A DNA stretch of 64,000 nt. Source: Stackebrandtia endophytica. Its GTDB lineage: Bacteria > Actinomycetota > Actinomycetes > Mycobacteriales > Micromonosporaceae. The DNA is taken from assembly GCF_006716355.1 (NCBI RefSeq), contig NZ_VFOW01000001.1:1054001-1118000 (forward strand). Direction: 5' to 3'. The notes under the pieces are model-generated. The model ran no database searches and was not told the origin of the DNA. It was given only the letters and a program-made list of their open reading frames with translations. The position numbers and the translations under genes are program-made. Positions within the stretch are counted from its first letter, which is position 1; each line of letters opens with the position of its first letter. Shown one piece after another: positions 45,905 to 55,325 of the stretch.

Positions 45905-46297
45905 CCCTGACCTCCGCCATTTGTTACACCCGAATCGCCCGGCTTGCCCCTACCGCGCCGTTGTCAAACCGGTCGGCGGACTCTGAGGGACACCACGCAC
46001 TCTGACGGCACCAAGTCCTGCGATCACTTGCCGGGGGAAATGGTCATGATGAGCCCACGCACTCGCTAGGCATCGCCGCTTGGGAACCGATCTGCCTGCA
46101 ATCCTACATCGTGCGTCGACACCCCGAAACCCTCCATTGTGGGCAAATCCATCGACGATTCCACTGTGACATTATGTGATAGTGATGCGACCGGGCGTTA
46201 CCCACGGGGGTCGGTTCGGAAACATGCGAACATGCGTATGTTAGCATCAGTCGCGCGGTCGGGGCGATCGTGCGAACCAATCTGCGAACGGAGAGAC
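45905..46297. other. Divergent regulatory region, about 390 bases
   Basis: Lies between the single-pass membrane protein gene and the CDF exporter. It holds the metal-responsive palindrome at 46224-46247; no coding sequence is supported. Confidence 0.55.
46224..46247. promoter_or_regulatory. SmtB/ArsR-type operator before CDF exporter
   Basis: ATGCGAACAT-GCGT-ATGTTAGCAT is an inverted repeat with 9 of 10 pairs matching, of the AACAT-Nx-ATGTT kind bound by ArsR/SmtB metal sensors. It overlaps a possible -10 TATGTT (46237-46242) and lies 50 bases before the exporter start. Confidence 0.65.
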
Positions 46298-47206
46298 ATG
46301 GGAGCCGGACACGACCACGGCGCGATGAGCATGGGCGCGAAACACCGTGGCCGCCTCTGGATCGCGTTGGCGATCACCGGCGGCATCATGGTGGTGCAGG
46401 TCATCGCGGGTCTGCTCAGCAACTCGCTGGCGCTGTTGTCGGACGCGGGACACATGGCCACCGATACCCTGGGCATCGCCATGGCGCTGGCGGCGATCGT
46501 GGCCATCCAGCGCTCCCGGGCTCACCCGGGTCGCACCTTCGGCCTGTACCGGCTGGAGGTCCTGGCCGCCCTGGCCAACACACTGCTGCTGTTCGGAGTG
46601 GCCATCTTGGTCACCATCGAATCGATCAAACGGTTCCAGGACCCTCCCGAAGTGGCGTCACTGCCCATGCTCGTGGTGGCGATCGTGGGCCTCATCGCCA
46701 ACCTGGTTTCCTTGGGGCTGTTGCGTTCGGGAGCCAAGGAGAGCATCAACGTCCGCGGGGCCTACTTCGAGGTTCTCGGAGATGTGCTGGGATCGATCGG
46801 TGTCATCGTCGCCGCCGTGGTGATCATGACGACCAACTGGTGGTACGCCGACCCGATCATGGCGATCGCGATGGCCCTGTTCATCCTGCCGCGGGCCGCA
46901 CGGTTGGGCCGCGACGCCCTGCGCATCCTGTTGCAGACCGCTCCAGCCCACATCGACATCCCCACGTTGGAGGGCGGCCTCAAAGACCTCGACGGCGTCA
47001 CCGACGTCCACGACCTTCACGTGTGGACACTCACCTCGGGGATGGAAGTCGCCTCGGCACATCTGAGCATCGACGACGGCGCCGACGCCGCCGATGTCCT
47101 GAACCGAGCGCGCGAACGACTGCGCGACGATTTCGACATCGACCACGCCACTCTGCAAGTCGAGGCCGCCGACACCGAACACGGCTGCGACTCGCTGTCC
47201 TACTGA
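46298..47206 (+). CDS. Cation diffusion facilitator (zinc exporter, ZitB/CzcD type)
   Basis: A 302-residue CDF transporter that exports zinc (or cobalt/cadmium) in exchange for protons. It begins with the His motif MGAGHDHGAMSMGAKHRGR and has six helices. The TM2 metal site is SDAGHMATD; the TM5 site reads YFEVLGD, with Glu where enteric ZitB has His, as in many actinobacterial members. The C-terminal cytoplasmic domain holds VHDLHVWTL. The ATG follows GGAGAG. The upstream palindrome suggests metal-induced expression. Confidence 0.9.
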   Translation: MGAGHDHGAMSMGAKHRGRLWIALAITGGIMVVQVIAGLLSNSLALLSDAGHMATDTLGIAMALAAIVAIQRSRAHPGRTFGLYRLEVLAALANTLLLFGVAILVTIESIKRFQDPPEVASLPMLVVAIVGLIANLVSLGLLRSGAKESINVRGAYFEVLGDVLGSIGVIVAAVVIMTTNWWYADPIMAIAMALFILPRAARLGRDALRILLQTAPAHIDIPTLEGGLKDLDGVTDVHDLHVWTLTSGMEVASAHLSIDDGADAADVLNRARERLRDDFDIDHATLQVEAADTEHGCDSLSY

Positions 47207-47216
47207 TCGACGAACG

Positions 47217-48251
47217 TCACAACTCTCCAACGGTCACGGTGATCGAGTGCTCGGCGCCGCCACGCTCCACCGTGACCGTCACCTCGTCGTCGGGCACCAG
47301 TCCGGCCACCGCCGATCGAAACGACCGGATGTCACTGACCGGATCCTCCCCGATCGCCACGATCACGTCACCGACCTCGATTCCGGCGTCCGAAGCCGGA
47401 CCGCCGCGACGCACCGACTCGATCCGGACGCCGGTCGGCACCAGGGAGCGGTTGACCACCGTGCGCACCGTCATACCAAAGTCGGCGGCCGGTTCGGTCC
47501 GGTCGACGCCACCGCCGATGAGGTCGTCGGCGACACGCGTCAGTGTCCCGACCGGCACGGCGAGTCCCAACACCGAGTCGTCACCGGCGGCGACGACCAT
47601 GCCGACCAGTTGTCCGGACAGATTCAGCAGCGCGCCCCCCAGATTCCCCCGATCGATCAATGCGGTCGTCGCCAACAGGCCGGACACCCGGGCTGCCGGA
47701 AGCCCGTTCTCGGAGGGAAGATCGGTGGCATAGTCCACCGAGGCGATGATCCCGTCGGTGATGCTGCCGGTTCCACTGATCGGATTACCCATCGCCAGGA
47801 CCGGCAGACCGGCGGTGACGGTGCGTGGATCGGCGGGCATCGCTGGGGCGGTCTCAATGTCGGCGGCGGTCCGAAGCACCGCGATGTTCTCGCGTTCGTC
47901 GACGGCGACCACAGTGGCCTCGGCGCTGCCGCGACCGATCGCCGGTGTCACCGTCAACTCGGTCGCCTCCCCGATCAGCCGGGCGGCGACGACGATGTGT
48001 CCGTCGGAGTCGTAACAGATGCCGTAGAACGGTTCCACCCCATCGCCGGTGATCGTCACCAGCCAGGGCACCGCCGCGTTGACCACCTCGTGATAGTCGC
48101 TGCCCAACTGGGTTCCGGTACCCGTGGCGCTGTCGGGGGGCTCCGGAGCGCTGAGCGTACAGCCGGACAACAGTCCCGACATCGCCACCGTGACGGTGAT
48201 CGGGATCAGCCCGGACCGTCGTCGCCACCGGGTGATTGCCGGCCTCATCAT
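47217..48251 (-). CDS. HtrA-like serine protease homologue, catalytic triad lost, lipoprotein
   Basis: A 344-residue lipoprotein: signal peptide with lipobox SGC (C31), a trypsin-fold domain (about 50-245) and a C-terminal PDZ domain (about 265-340, GVRIESVRRGGPASDAGIEVGDVIVAIGEDPV). All three catalytic positions are changed. His is R91 (VVAARLI for TNAHVV), Asp is N122 (ERENIAVL for DLAVL) and Ser is L204 (RGNLGGALL for PGNSGGPL). The fold motifs around them are intact, so this is an inactive protease, not a broken gene. A binding, sensing or chaperone role outside the membrane is likely. Confidence 0.85.
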   Translation of the reverse strand: MMRPAITRWRRRSGLIPITVTVAMSGLLSGCTLSAPEPPDSATGTGTQLGSDYHEVVNAAVPWLVTITGDGVEPFYGICYDSDGHIVVAARLIGEATELTVTPAIGRGSAEATVVAVDERENIAVLRTAADIETAPAMPADPRTVTAGLPVLAMGNPISGTGSITDGIIASVDYATDLPSENGLPAARVSGLLATTALIDRGNLGGALLNLSGQLVGMVVAAGDDSVLGLAVPVGTLTRVADDLIGGGVDRTEPAADFGMTVRTVVNRSLVPTGVRIESVRRGGPASDAGIEVGDVIVAIGEDPVSDIRSFRSAVAGLVPDDEVTVTVERGGAEHSITVTVGEL

Positions 48252-48475
48252 GTCCCCATTCCATTCTCGTCATCGAATACCGCGGCGTCCGGCGGCACGG
48301 GAGTCTTGCCGTGACCGGCTACGGTGAATCGTGTCGGCCACCGCGATGATTTGAATGCCATGCCATCGGCACTTCCCGTGTGAAGCGATGAATGGGCCCC
48401 GCAATGGTCAGATGCTATCCCGTTGCCTAGTTGAAACAGCAGATCGAATCACCTTGTGAATGCAATCAATTACCG

Positions 48476-48497
48476 ACAGTGTGATAACGGACACTGT
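48476..48497. promoter_or_regulatory. Inverted repeat ACAGTGT-N8-ACACTGT
   Basis: Perfect 7-bp arms, spacer GATAACGG; related CTGTC and GACAGTG elements follow at 48511-48530. It may be an operator cluster for either flanking gene. Confidence 0.4.
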
Positions 48498-48580
48498 TGT
48501 GCGCCAATGACTGTCAAACTGACGACAGTGCGAGAGTTCTCCATTATCCTGCCGCCCGAACGTTTACCGTGTTTCCGTGG

Positions 48581-48592
48581 CGCGTTAACGCG
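48581..48592. promoter_or_regulatory. 12-bp palindrome CGCGTTAACGCG
   Basis: A perfect, spacerless palindrome 57-68 bases before the DUF397 start; a possible regulator site. Confidence 0.35.
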
Positions 48593-48648
48593 GCCGCGTT
48601 TGCCATAGCGCAGACAACCTTGTACGTATACGAGATCAGGTGGGAATA

Positions 48649-48831
48649 ATGCTCGATACCACATGGCGGAAGAGCAGCAGGTCCGGCGCGAACGGTGCGT
48701 GTGTGGAAGCACGACTCTTCGCAGATGGAGTCGAAGTCCGTGACTCCAAGGATGTAAGCGGACCAACGCTGCGTACTGGTGCCCACGAATGGACCGAGTT
48801 GTTGTCCATCACTAAGCGCAGTGCCCGTTAA
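48649..48831 (+). CDS. DUF397 small protein
   Basis: A 60-residue DUF397 protein: MLDTTWRKSSRSGANGACVEAR...VEVRDSKDVSGPTL. The ATG is preceded by AGGTGGGA at 3-5 nt. Unlike the copy at 5.8 kb it is convergent with its XRE neighbour, and the two coding regions overlap by 20 bases (48812-48831), so transcription of one would oppose the other. Confidence 0.85.
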   Translation: MLDTTWRKSSRSGANGACVEARLFADGVEVRDSKDVSGPTLRTGAHEWTELLSITKRSAR

Positions 48832-49870
48832 GATTGCCCAACGAAGGACGCGCCCGGCTCGGGCGCGTCCTTCCCCAAGACATCACACGGGAGTCGACTA
48901 ACCGGCCCAGTCGGTCGATCTCGGACTTGATCAATTCCAACGACATCGTGGGGCTCAGCGCGGCGACGCGTAGATTCTCGAAAACCGCTTTGAAGCGGTT
49001 GGTGTGTTCCTCTTCGTACACGTCACCGGTATGGCCCTCGATGTAGACCACATCGGGGTGACGATAGGTGGGATCCGGTTCCGGATCCGGCTCTTCGGGG
49101 TCCTCTCCGGCGCCGAACTCCATCAGTGTGAAGGAACCCAACATGCCCGGGTAGGCACCACCGGCGAACGGCAGCACCTGGATCCGGACGTTCGGGTAGT
49201 CCGACAGCTCCACGAGTTTCTCCAGCTGCCGTCGCATCACCGCCGCGCCGCCGACGACACGACGGATCGCCGCCTCGTCGATCACGTTCCAGATCTGCAA
49301 TTCCCGTTTGGAGATACGTTCTTGCCGTTCCATTCGCAGCTCGATCCGCTTCTCCATGTGCTCCTTGGAGGCGGCGTCGACGAAGTCGAAGGAGGCTCGC
49401 GCGTAATCGTTGGTCTGCAAGAGGCCGTTGATGATCAGGCCGTCGTAGACGCTGAGCTTGATCGCGTCCTCCTCCAGCCCGATGTAGGTGGCGTAGGGCG
49501 GCGCGATCGTGTCGGAGTATTTGGCCCACCAACCGCGCTTGCTGCCGTCACGGGCCAGCGAGGTCAGTTCGCGTACCAACTGTGGATCGTCATGGAATCC
49601 GTAGAGCTTCGAAAACAGCTCGATATCACGGGCTTTGACCTTGACCCGGCCCAGCTCCATTCGATAGATCGTCGAGGCGGTCACGTCGAACTGTTTGGCG
49701 ACATCGTCCACTGTGATGCCGCGAACCTTTCGATACTGACGCAGTTGTGTGCCGAGCCGACGCCGTCGTACGGTGGGGCTACCGTAGCTTGAACCCAACG
49801 GGGGACTCCCTGGATCAGTCGTGGCACTTTCCGGTGTGCCCGAATTCGGTTTCGCGGCATACTTTCCCAT
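48812..49870 (-). CDS. XRE-family regulator with DUF5753 (WhiJ-like), second copy
   Basis: A 352-residue regulator. The HTH lies at about 36-92 (RLGTQLRQYRKVRGITVDDVAKQFDVTASTIYRMELGRVKV), after a 35-residue disordered N-terminus. The DUF5753 domain follows (GWWAKYSD, EDAIKLSVYDGLIINGLLQTNDYARA, GGAAVMRRQLEKL). An acidic insertion EDPEEPDPEPDP occurs near residue 270. The ATG at 49870 has AAGGAGGG at the right distance. Ligand unknown. Confidence 0.9.
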   Translation of the reverse strand: MGKYAAKPNSGTPESATTDPGSPPLGSSYGSPTVRRRRLGTQLRQYRKVRGITVDDVAKQFDVTASTIYRMELGRVKVKARDIELFSKLYGFHDDPQLVRELTSLARDGSKRGWWAKYSDTIAPPYATYIGLEEDAIKLSVYDGLIINGLLQTNDYARASFDFVDAASKEHMEKRIELRMERQERISKRELQIWNVIDEAAIRRVVGGAAVMRRQLEKLVELSDYPNVRIQVLPFAGGAYPGMLGSFTLMEFGAGEDPEEPDPEPDPTYRHPDVVYIEGHTGDVYEEEHTNRFKAVFENLRVAALSPTMSLELIKSEIDRLGRLVDSRVMSWGRTRPSRARPSLGNLNGHCA

Positions 49871-50120
49871 ACGGCTTCCCTCCTTTTGCGCACACCATGT
49901 GCGACTCACGGCCGCCGGCCCAAAAAACTTCACCCAATCAAGTGGCGGGGCTTGCAGTGCCAACCTGCATGTGCAAGTCTATACGAAAGAGATTACCCAT
50001 GGTGTCCAACCAGAGCCTCATCACAGCACTGTGGACACTTCACGGTGATCTCCAATAGGTGGGACCCAGTCAAACGACGGGCCGGGAAAAGCCCGTTTCA
50101 CGAAAGGGTGGGGAATTACG

Positions 50121-50504
50121 TTGAGAAGCCCATACACATTGGACAAGCCGCCTCCTAGCGAGCCGCCGGCCGGAGTCCTGTGCCCGAGCCTTTGGCCGGT
50201 ACAGGTTCGGTGGTGGCGGCGGCACACTCCTAAGGGCCAGACCCAGGTGTGCGCGGTGTGCCACCAGGGTTGGCCGTGTCACTCATGGGCATGTTGGGAT
50301 GGACAACTCGGAGACGCCATCGCGGCGGCGAAGAAGTTCCAGGCGGAACGGCACGGCGCGTCGAGACGACGCACCCCCGCGACACTCCACAGGTCTACCT
50401 CCCGGTCCGAGACAACGCCAACCGTGTCCTCCCCACGGTTATCTCCCGGACCAATGAGCCTGATCGGCGTCACCGTCGTCGTCGCATCCGGCGATGCCGC
50501 ATAG
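50121..50504 (+). CDS. Small Cys-rich hypothetical protein
   Basis: A 127-residue frame starting at a TTG preceded by AGGGTGGGGA. The central block VRWWRRHTPKGQTQVCAVC and then GWPCHSWACWD resembles small actinomycete proteins that occur near DUF397/XRE genes. The CxxC-x4-C-x3-C-type spacing suggests a metal site. The C-terminal 50 residues are Ser/Thr/Arg-rich and look unstructured, so the true 3' end or start is uncertain. Divergent from the XRE gene. Confidence 0.5.
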   Translation: MRSPYTLDKPPPSEPPAGVLCPSLWPVQVRWWRRHTPKGQTQVCAVCHQGWPCHSWACWDGQLGDAIAAAKKFQAERHGASRRRTPATLHRSTSRSETTPTVSSPRLSPGPMSLIGVTVVVASGDAA

Positions 50505-50639
50505 GGCTCATCAGGCCGGTACTCGGGCGCCTTCCCAGCACCTGTCCCGAGTACCGGCCTTAAATCCACACCGGCTCGACGGTGACGTACCCCCACCCCG
50601 TCGACACACCGGCCAGCCGGTGCCCCAACGGTTCTCGAA

Positions 50640-51944
50640 TCAATCGCGCAGGATCAACTCGACGACCGGGACCGCCACCTCAGGAGCCCTCACGGGCAAC
50701 TCCAGCGTCAGCGTCGATTCGTCCAAACCGGAGAGATGCTTGTGGAAGTCGTTGGCGGGGTCGTATTCCACGACGGCGACCTCGGAGTGGTCGTGAAGCA
50801 TCCGGGCGTATGCGACCCGGCCGGCGAGGCCGGGCAGGTGCAGATGCTTCAACGGCCACGCGAAGACGTGCAGGAACAGTCGATCTCCGTTCCTGGTGTA
50901 TCGGCAGTCCGCCGGCGCCTGGAAGTCGGCCGGACCGGCGTGTCGAATCGCGGGTTCGTGCAGATCCATCCACTCACCGAGCTCGGCCAGCACCTCGCGA
51001 GCTCGCGGATCGAACCGCCCCCGACCGGTGGGACCGACGTTCAACAACAGGTTCCCGCCGCCGGCGACGGTGTCGACCAGCATGCGCAGCAATAGTTCCG
51101 GCGACTTCCAATCCATATTGTCCCGGTCGTATCCCCAGGAGCCGTTGAGGGTCTGACACGCCTCCCACGGCACGCCCGAGCCGAATCCGATCGCGCTACC
51201 GTCGTCGGATCCGGTGGGCTGCACCTGTTCGGGTGTGGTGAAGTCGGCGGTATCGGGGCCGGGGCCCAGTGGAAGATCCAACCGGTCGTTGACGATGATG
51301 TCCGGTTGGAGGCGCCGCACCAGTGCCAACAACTCCACCGATCGCCAGTCGTCTCGTCCCTTCCCGCGATCGCCGTAGGTGGGGTATGAGAAGTCGAACC
51401 ACATCGAGTCGATCCGACCGTATTCGGTCAGCAGCTCGGTCACCTGGCCGTGCAGGTACTCGACGTAACGATCGAAGTCGCGGCCGTCGTCGGGGCCGGG
51501 GACGTCCCGCAGCGGATGATGGTCGTCGATGGTGAAATCGGGATGGTGCCAGTCGATCAACGAGTGGTAAAAGCCGATGCGGAATCCCCTGGCGCGGAAT
51601 GCGTCCACGATCGGACGCAACAGGTCGCGACCGGCCGGGGTGTGGACGGCGGTGTAGTCGGTCAACCGGGAGTCCCACAGGCAGAATCCGTCATGGTGTT
51701 TGGTGGTCACGACGACGTAGCGCATTCCGGCGTTCCACGCCTCCTCCGCCCACCGCTCCGGGTCGAACAGGTCCGGTTCGAAGTGGTCGAAATAGCGCCG
51801 GTACTCCTGCGGCGTCATGCGTTCACGAGTCTGGACCCACTCATGCCGAGCCGCGGCCGAGTAGATTCCCCAGTGGATGAACAATCCGAACCGCGCCTCG
51901 GTCAACCAGGCGGAACGTTCGGCCAGGGATGGGATCTTCGTCAT
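50640..51944 (-). CDS. Alpha-L-fucosidase (GH29)
   Basis: A 434-residue GH29 enzyme hydrolysing terminal alpha-L-fucosides. N-terminal family motifs RFGLFIHWGIYS and VVVTTKHHDGFCLWDS are present; the nucleophile Asp is in IDSMWFDFSYPTYG. A C-terminal beta-sandwich follows about residue 345. There is no signal peptide, so it acts on imported oligosaccharides. I use the ATG at 51944 (MTKIPSLAERSAWL), which gives the usual N-terminus; the frame is open for 14 further codons. Confidence 0.9.
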   Translation of the reverse strand: MTKIPSLAERSAWLTEARFGLFIHWGIYSAAARHEWVQTRERMTPQEYRRYFDHFEPDLFDPERWAEEAWNAGMRYVVVTTKHHDGFCLWDSRLTDYTAVHTPAGRDLLRPIVDAFRARGFRIGFYHSLIDWHHPDFTIDDHHPLRDVPGPDDGRDFDRYVEYLHGQVTELLTEYGRIDSMWFDFSYPTYGDRGKGRDDWRSVELLALVRRLQPDIIVNDRLDLPLGPGPDTADFTTPEQVQPTGSDDGSAIGFGSGVPWEACQTLNGSWGYDRDNMDWKSPELLLRMLVDTVAGGGNLLLNVGPTGRGRFDPRAREVLAELGEWMDLHEPAIRHAGPADFQAPADCRYTRNGDRLFLHVFAWPLKHLHLPGLAGRVAYARMLHDHSEVAVVEYDPANDFHKHLSGLDESTLTLELPVRAPEVAVPVVELILRD

Positions 51945-52135
51945 GGGACCCGACGGTAACAAGTCGGTCGATGCGGCCGCCACCACATCGACCGTCGGGG
52001 ATCGCGCACCGAAACCGGCTCAGGCTCGTTGAACCTATGTGTGGGGGTGCCACACGTCAGTGATGGCGCTACTTGGTCAGGTCGCCCGCCGGGCACTGTT
52101 GCGCTCGCGCAGGGCGATGGGAGGAACAGCGATGA

Positions 52136-53671
52136 TTGGGGTCTACTGCGGTGCTGCGCGTGGGAGACGTCCTGGCGGCCCGGTACCGGCTGCACGAACG
52201 CGTCGGCGGTGGCGGCATGGGGGACGTCTGGAAAGGCGAGGACACCCTCCTCGGTCGAACCGTCGCGGTGAAGGTGATGCTGGCCAAACTGGCCGCTGAG
52301 GACAACTTCCGAGAGCGGTTCCGCCGCGAAGCGTGCGCGATCGCCGCTCTGGACGGCCCGACCATCGTCGACGTCTACGACTACGGCGAGGTCTCCAGCC
52401 CCCGAGGCATCCTGGCGTTCCTCGTGATGCCCTATGTGGATGCGAAGCCGTTGACCTCCTGGCTGGCGCGATCCGGCCGACTGTCCGCATCACAGACGAT
52501 GCGCATCATCGCCCAGGTCGCCGACGGTCTGGAGATCGCACACACCCAGGGCGTCATCCACCGTGACATCAAGCCGGGCAACATCCTGGTCCGCGAGGAC
52601 GGTCGAGTCACCCTGGTCGACTTCGGAATCGCCCGCGCCAGCGGTGATCTGACGATGACCACCACCGGTGTGGTGCTGGGGACGGTCACCTATATGTCGC
52701 CCGAGCAGGCATCCGGCGAGAAACTCGCCCCCGCCTCCGACATCTACTCGCTGGGAGTGGTCGCCTACCAGTGCCTGGCCGGTCAGCCGCCGTTCAAGGC
52801 CGACACCCCGCTGGGGGTGTTGTCCGCCCACCTGCGCAACGTTCCACCACGCCTTCCCGACGGCGTACCACCGGCGGTCGCGCACATCATCTCGCGCTGC
52901 CTGGCCAAAGACGCCGTCGATCGGTGGCAGTCGGCCGGCGAGTTCGCGGCCGCCTGCCGCAACCTGGCCAGCGCCCCCGACATCCCCCAGGTGCCCTCTC
53001 AGGTGACCCGGTCGAAACCCGTTCCACCCCGAGTCCGAGAGCCGCACTTCCCCGCTCCGACCGGTTCGGGAAGACGTACCACCGCGACCCGGGCTCGTCC
53101 GCCCGTCGTTGACGAGACGGTCGAGGAGGGCGGCACGACCACACCCGCCCGCCGCGGACTGGTGTTGATCGTGACGGTCGGCTTGGCAGCGGCATTGGCG
53201 GTCACCGCGGCGGCGACGCGGCCCTGGGAGATTCGCCAGCTGGTCGAGATCACCGATGAGAGCCCCAGCGAGCCCGGCTCCGGCAAGGCCAACGAGATCA
53301 GCGCCGGGTCCGGTGACAATCCCGACTACGACGCCGAGATCCCCGGGCCCGATAGTCCGGCCGCCAGCAATTCGGCGACGCGTTCGTCATCGTCCACCCC
53401 CACCGGCGGTGATGAGAGCCCGTCACCGTCCGACACACAGTCGGACTCGCCACCGGAACAGGAACCGGTGCCCGATGTGTTGCGGCAACCGGAATCCCAG
53501 GCACGTCGCAGCCTCAAGGCGGCGGGGTTCCGCCCCTCGGTGTCCTATGAGGGCGACGGCGATATCGGGTGTGAGGTCGTGTCGCAGTACCCCGAGGCCG
53601 GCCAGTTGGCCGACCCGGGTTCGACGGTGACCATCACGGTCAACCGCGCCGAGATCTGCGCCGGTGGTTGA
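52136..53671 (+). CDS. Serine/threonine protein kinase with one PASTA domain
   Basis: A PknB-type membrane kinase of 511 residues. Kinase domain about 8-275: glycine loop GGGGMGDVWKG, catalytic Lys in AVKVM, HRDIKPGN catalytic loop, DFG, and SPEQ for APE. A juxtamembrane linker, one helix (about 341-360) and an acidic Ser/Pro-rich extracellular stalk lead to a single PASTA domain (about 440-508, VPDVLRQPESQARRSLKAAGF). PASTA domains bind muropeptides. The TTG at 52136 has GGAGGA 11 nt upstream; a GTG at 52151 is a good alternative. Confidence 0.9.
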   Translation: MGSTAVLRVGDVLAARYRLHERVGGGGMGDVWKGEDTLLGRTVAVKVMLAKLAAEDNFRERFRREACAIAALDGPTIVDVYDYGEVSSPRGILAFLVMPYVDAKPLTSWLARSGRLSASQTMRIIAQVADGLEIAHTQGVIHRDIKPGNILVREDGRVTLVDFGIARASGDLTMTTTGVVLGTVTYMSPEQASGEKLAPASDIYSLGVVAYQCLAGQPPFKADTPLGVLSAHLRNVPPRLPDGVPPAVAHIISRCLAKDAVDRWQSAGEFAAACRNLASAPDIPQVPSQVTRSKPVPPRVREPHFPAPTGSGRRTTATRARPPVVDETVEEGGTTTPARRGLVLIVTVGLAAALAVTAAATRPWEIRQLVEITDESPSEPGSGKANEISAGSGDNPDYDAEIPGPDSPAASNSATRSSSSTPTGGDESPSPSDTQSDSPPEQEPVPDVLRQPESQARRSLKAAGFRPSVSYEGDGDIGCEVVSQYPEAGQLADPGSTVTITVNRAEICAGG

Positions 53672-53691
53672 CGCCGGCTTCGCCGACGCGG

Positions 53692-55167
53692 TCAGTCCAA
53701 CCATCCCTTGGACTTCTCCACCGCCTTCAGCCACTGGGTGTAATCGTCGTCGCGTGAGCGGCTCGGCGCCCAGCGACGGTCCTCCTCCCACAGGCGCCGA
53801 AGTTCATCCACATCAGACCACACGCCCACCGCCAGTCCGGCGGCGTAGGCGGCGCCCAGCGCCGTGGTCTCGGCGATCTTCGGTCGGATGACCGGAATTC
53901 CCAGCACGTCGGCCTGGATCTGCATCAGCAGGTCGTTAGCCGTCATACCGCCGTCGACCTTCAACCCGGTCAGCCGCACCCCCGAGTCGGTCTCCATCGC
54001 CTCGGCGACCTCCCGAGTCTGCCAGGCGGTGGCCTCCAGTACCGCCCGCGCCAGGTGTCCCTTGTTGACATAACGGGTCAGTCCGGCGATGATGCCGCGG
54101 GCATCGGAACGCCAATGGGGCGCGTACAACCCCGAGAACGCCGGAACGAAGTAGCAACCGCCGTTGTCGTCCACGCCACCGGCGAGTTCCTCGATCTCGG
54201 CGGCGTCGGAGATGATGCCGAGGTTGTCGCGCAGCCACTGCACCAGCGCCCCGGTGATTGCGATCGAACCTTCGAGCGCGTAGTTCACCGGCTGCCCGTC
54301 GAGTTGATAGGCCACCGTGGTCAGCAGGCCGGCATTGGAGTCGACCGGTTCGGTGCCGGTGTTGAGCAACAGAAAGCTGCCGGTTCCGTAGGTGTTCTTG
54401 GCGTCCCCGACGTCGTAACATCCCTGGCCGAACAACGCGGCGTGCTGATCCCCCAGGGCGCCGGCGACGGTGAGGCCGGCGAACTCACCGGTGGCGGTCC
54501 CGTACACCTGAGAGGACGGTCGGATTTCGGGCAGCATCTCCATCGGCACGCCGACGGCCTCGCAGAGTTCGGGATCCCACTGAAGCGTCCGCAGGTTCAT
54601 CAGCATGGTCCGCGACGCGTTGGTGACATCGGTGAGGTGTTCACCGGTGAGGCGATAGATCAGCCAGGAGTCGACAGTCCCGAAGCAGATCTCGCCGGCC
54701 TCGGCGCGTTGCCGAAGCCCCGGAACGTTGTCGAGAATCCACCGCGCCTTCGGGCCGGAGAAGTAGGTGGCCAACGGCAGTCCGCATCGATCGCGGAACC
54801 GGTCCTGTCCCCCGTCGGCGGCCAACCGGGTCACCAGCGGCTCGGTGCGGGTGTCCTGCCAGACGATCGCGCGGTGCACGGGCTCACCGGTGCGGCGGTC
54901 CCACAACACCGTGGTTTCACGTTGGTTGGTGATGCCCAGCGCGGCGATGTCGGCGACGGTCAACGACGCCTCGGCGAGCGCCTTGCGCATCACCGCGGTG
55001 ACGCTGTCGATGATCTCGACCGCGTCGTGCTCCACCCAACCCGGTTTAGGAAAGTGCTGCGTGAACTCCTGCTGGGCTCCGGCGACCAACCCACCGGTAG
55101 TGACGTCGAATATCAGGCACCGCGAGGACGTGGTTCCCTGATCGACCGCTGCGATGTATCTGCTCAC
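53692..55167 (-). CDS. glpK: Glycerol kinase
   Basis: A 491-residue FGGY-family kinase making glycerol-3-phosphate. The start [21 protein letters not shown], the ITNQRETT motif, VWQDTRT and the C-terminal [22 protein letters not shown] are diagnostic. It is convergent with the kinase gene (20-base gap). No glpF or glpD is adjacent. Confidence 0.95.
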   Translation of the reverse strand: MSRYIAAVDQGTTSSRCLIFDVTTGGLVAGAQQEFTQHFPKPGWVEHDAVEIIDSVTAVMRKALAEASLTVADIAALGITNQRETTVLWDRRTGEPVHRAIVWQDTRTEPLVTRLAADGGQDRFRDRCGLPLATYFSGPKARWILDNVPGLRQRAEAGEICFGTVDSWLIYRLTGEHLTDVTNASRTMLMNLRTLQWDPELCEAVGVPMEMLPEIRPSSQVYGTATGEFAGLTVAGALGDQHAALFGQGCYDVGDAKNTYGTGSFLLLNTGTEPVDSNAGLLTTVAYQLDGQPVNYALEGSIAITGALVQWLRDNLGIISDAAEIEELAGGVDDNGGCYFVPAFSGLYAPHWRSDARGIIAGLTRYVNKGHLARAVLEATAWQTREVAEAMETDSGVRLTGLKVDGGMTANDLLMQIQADVLGIPVIRPKIAETTALGAAYAAGLAVGVWSDVDELRRLWEEDRRWAPSRSRDDDYTQWLKAVEKSKGWLD

Positions 55168-55325
55168 GCTTCCTCCTCATTGCTCACCGGCCCTCGGTCA
55201 ACCTGCCGGGCGGATGGTCTCACCGGGAGGGACCAGTTTGCCAGGCGTCCGTCGTCCGTAGGAAGGAGCGCTCAACACGCCTCTGGGGCGATGTCCTCGG
55301 GTGTCGACATACCTAGGCTGGCAGC

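Larger units (their letters stand above)
48252..48648. other. Divergent intergenic region, about 400 bases
   Basis: Lies between the inactive protease and the DUF397 gene, lower in GC than the surroundings. It contains an ACAGTGT/ACACTGT inverted repeat and a 12-bp palindrome listed separately. No gene is supported. Confidence 0.5.
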
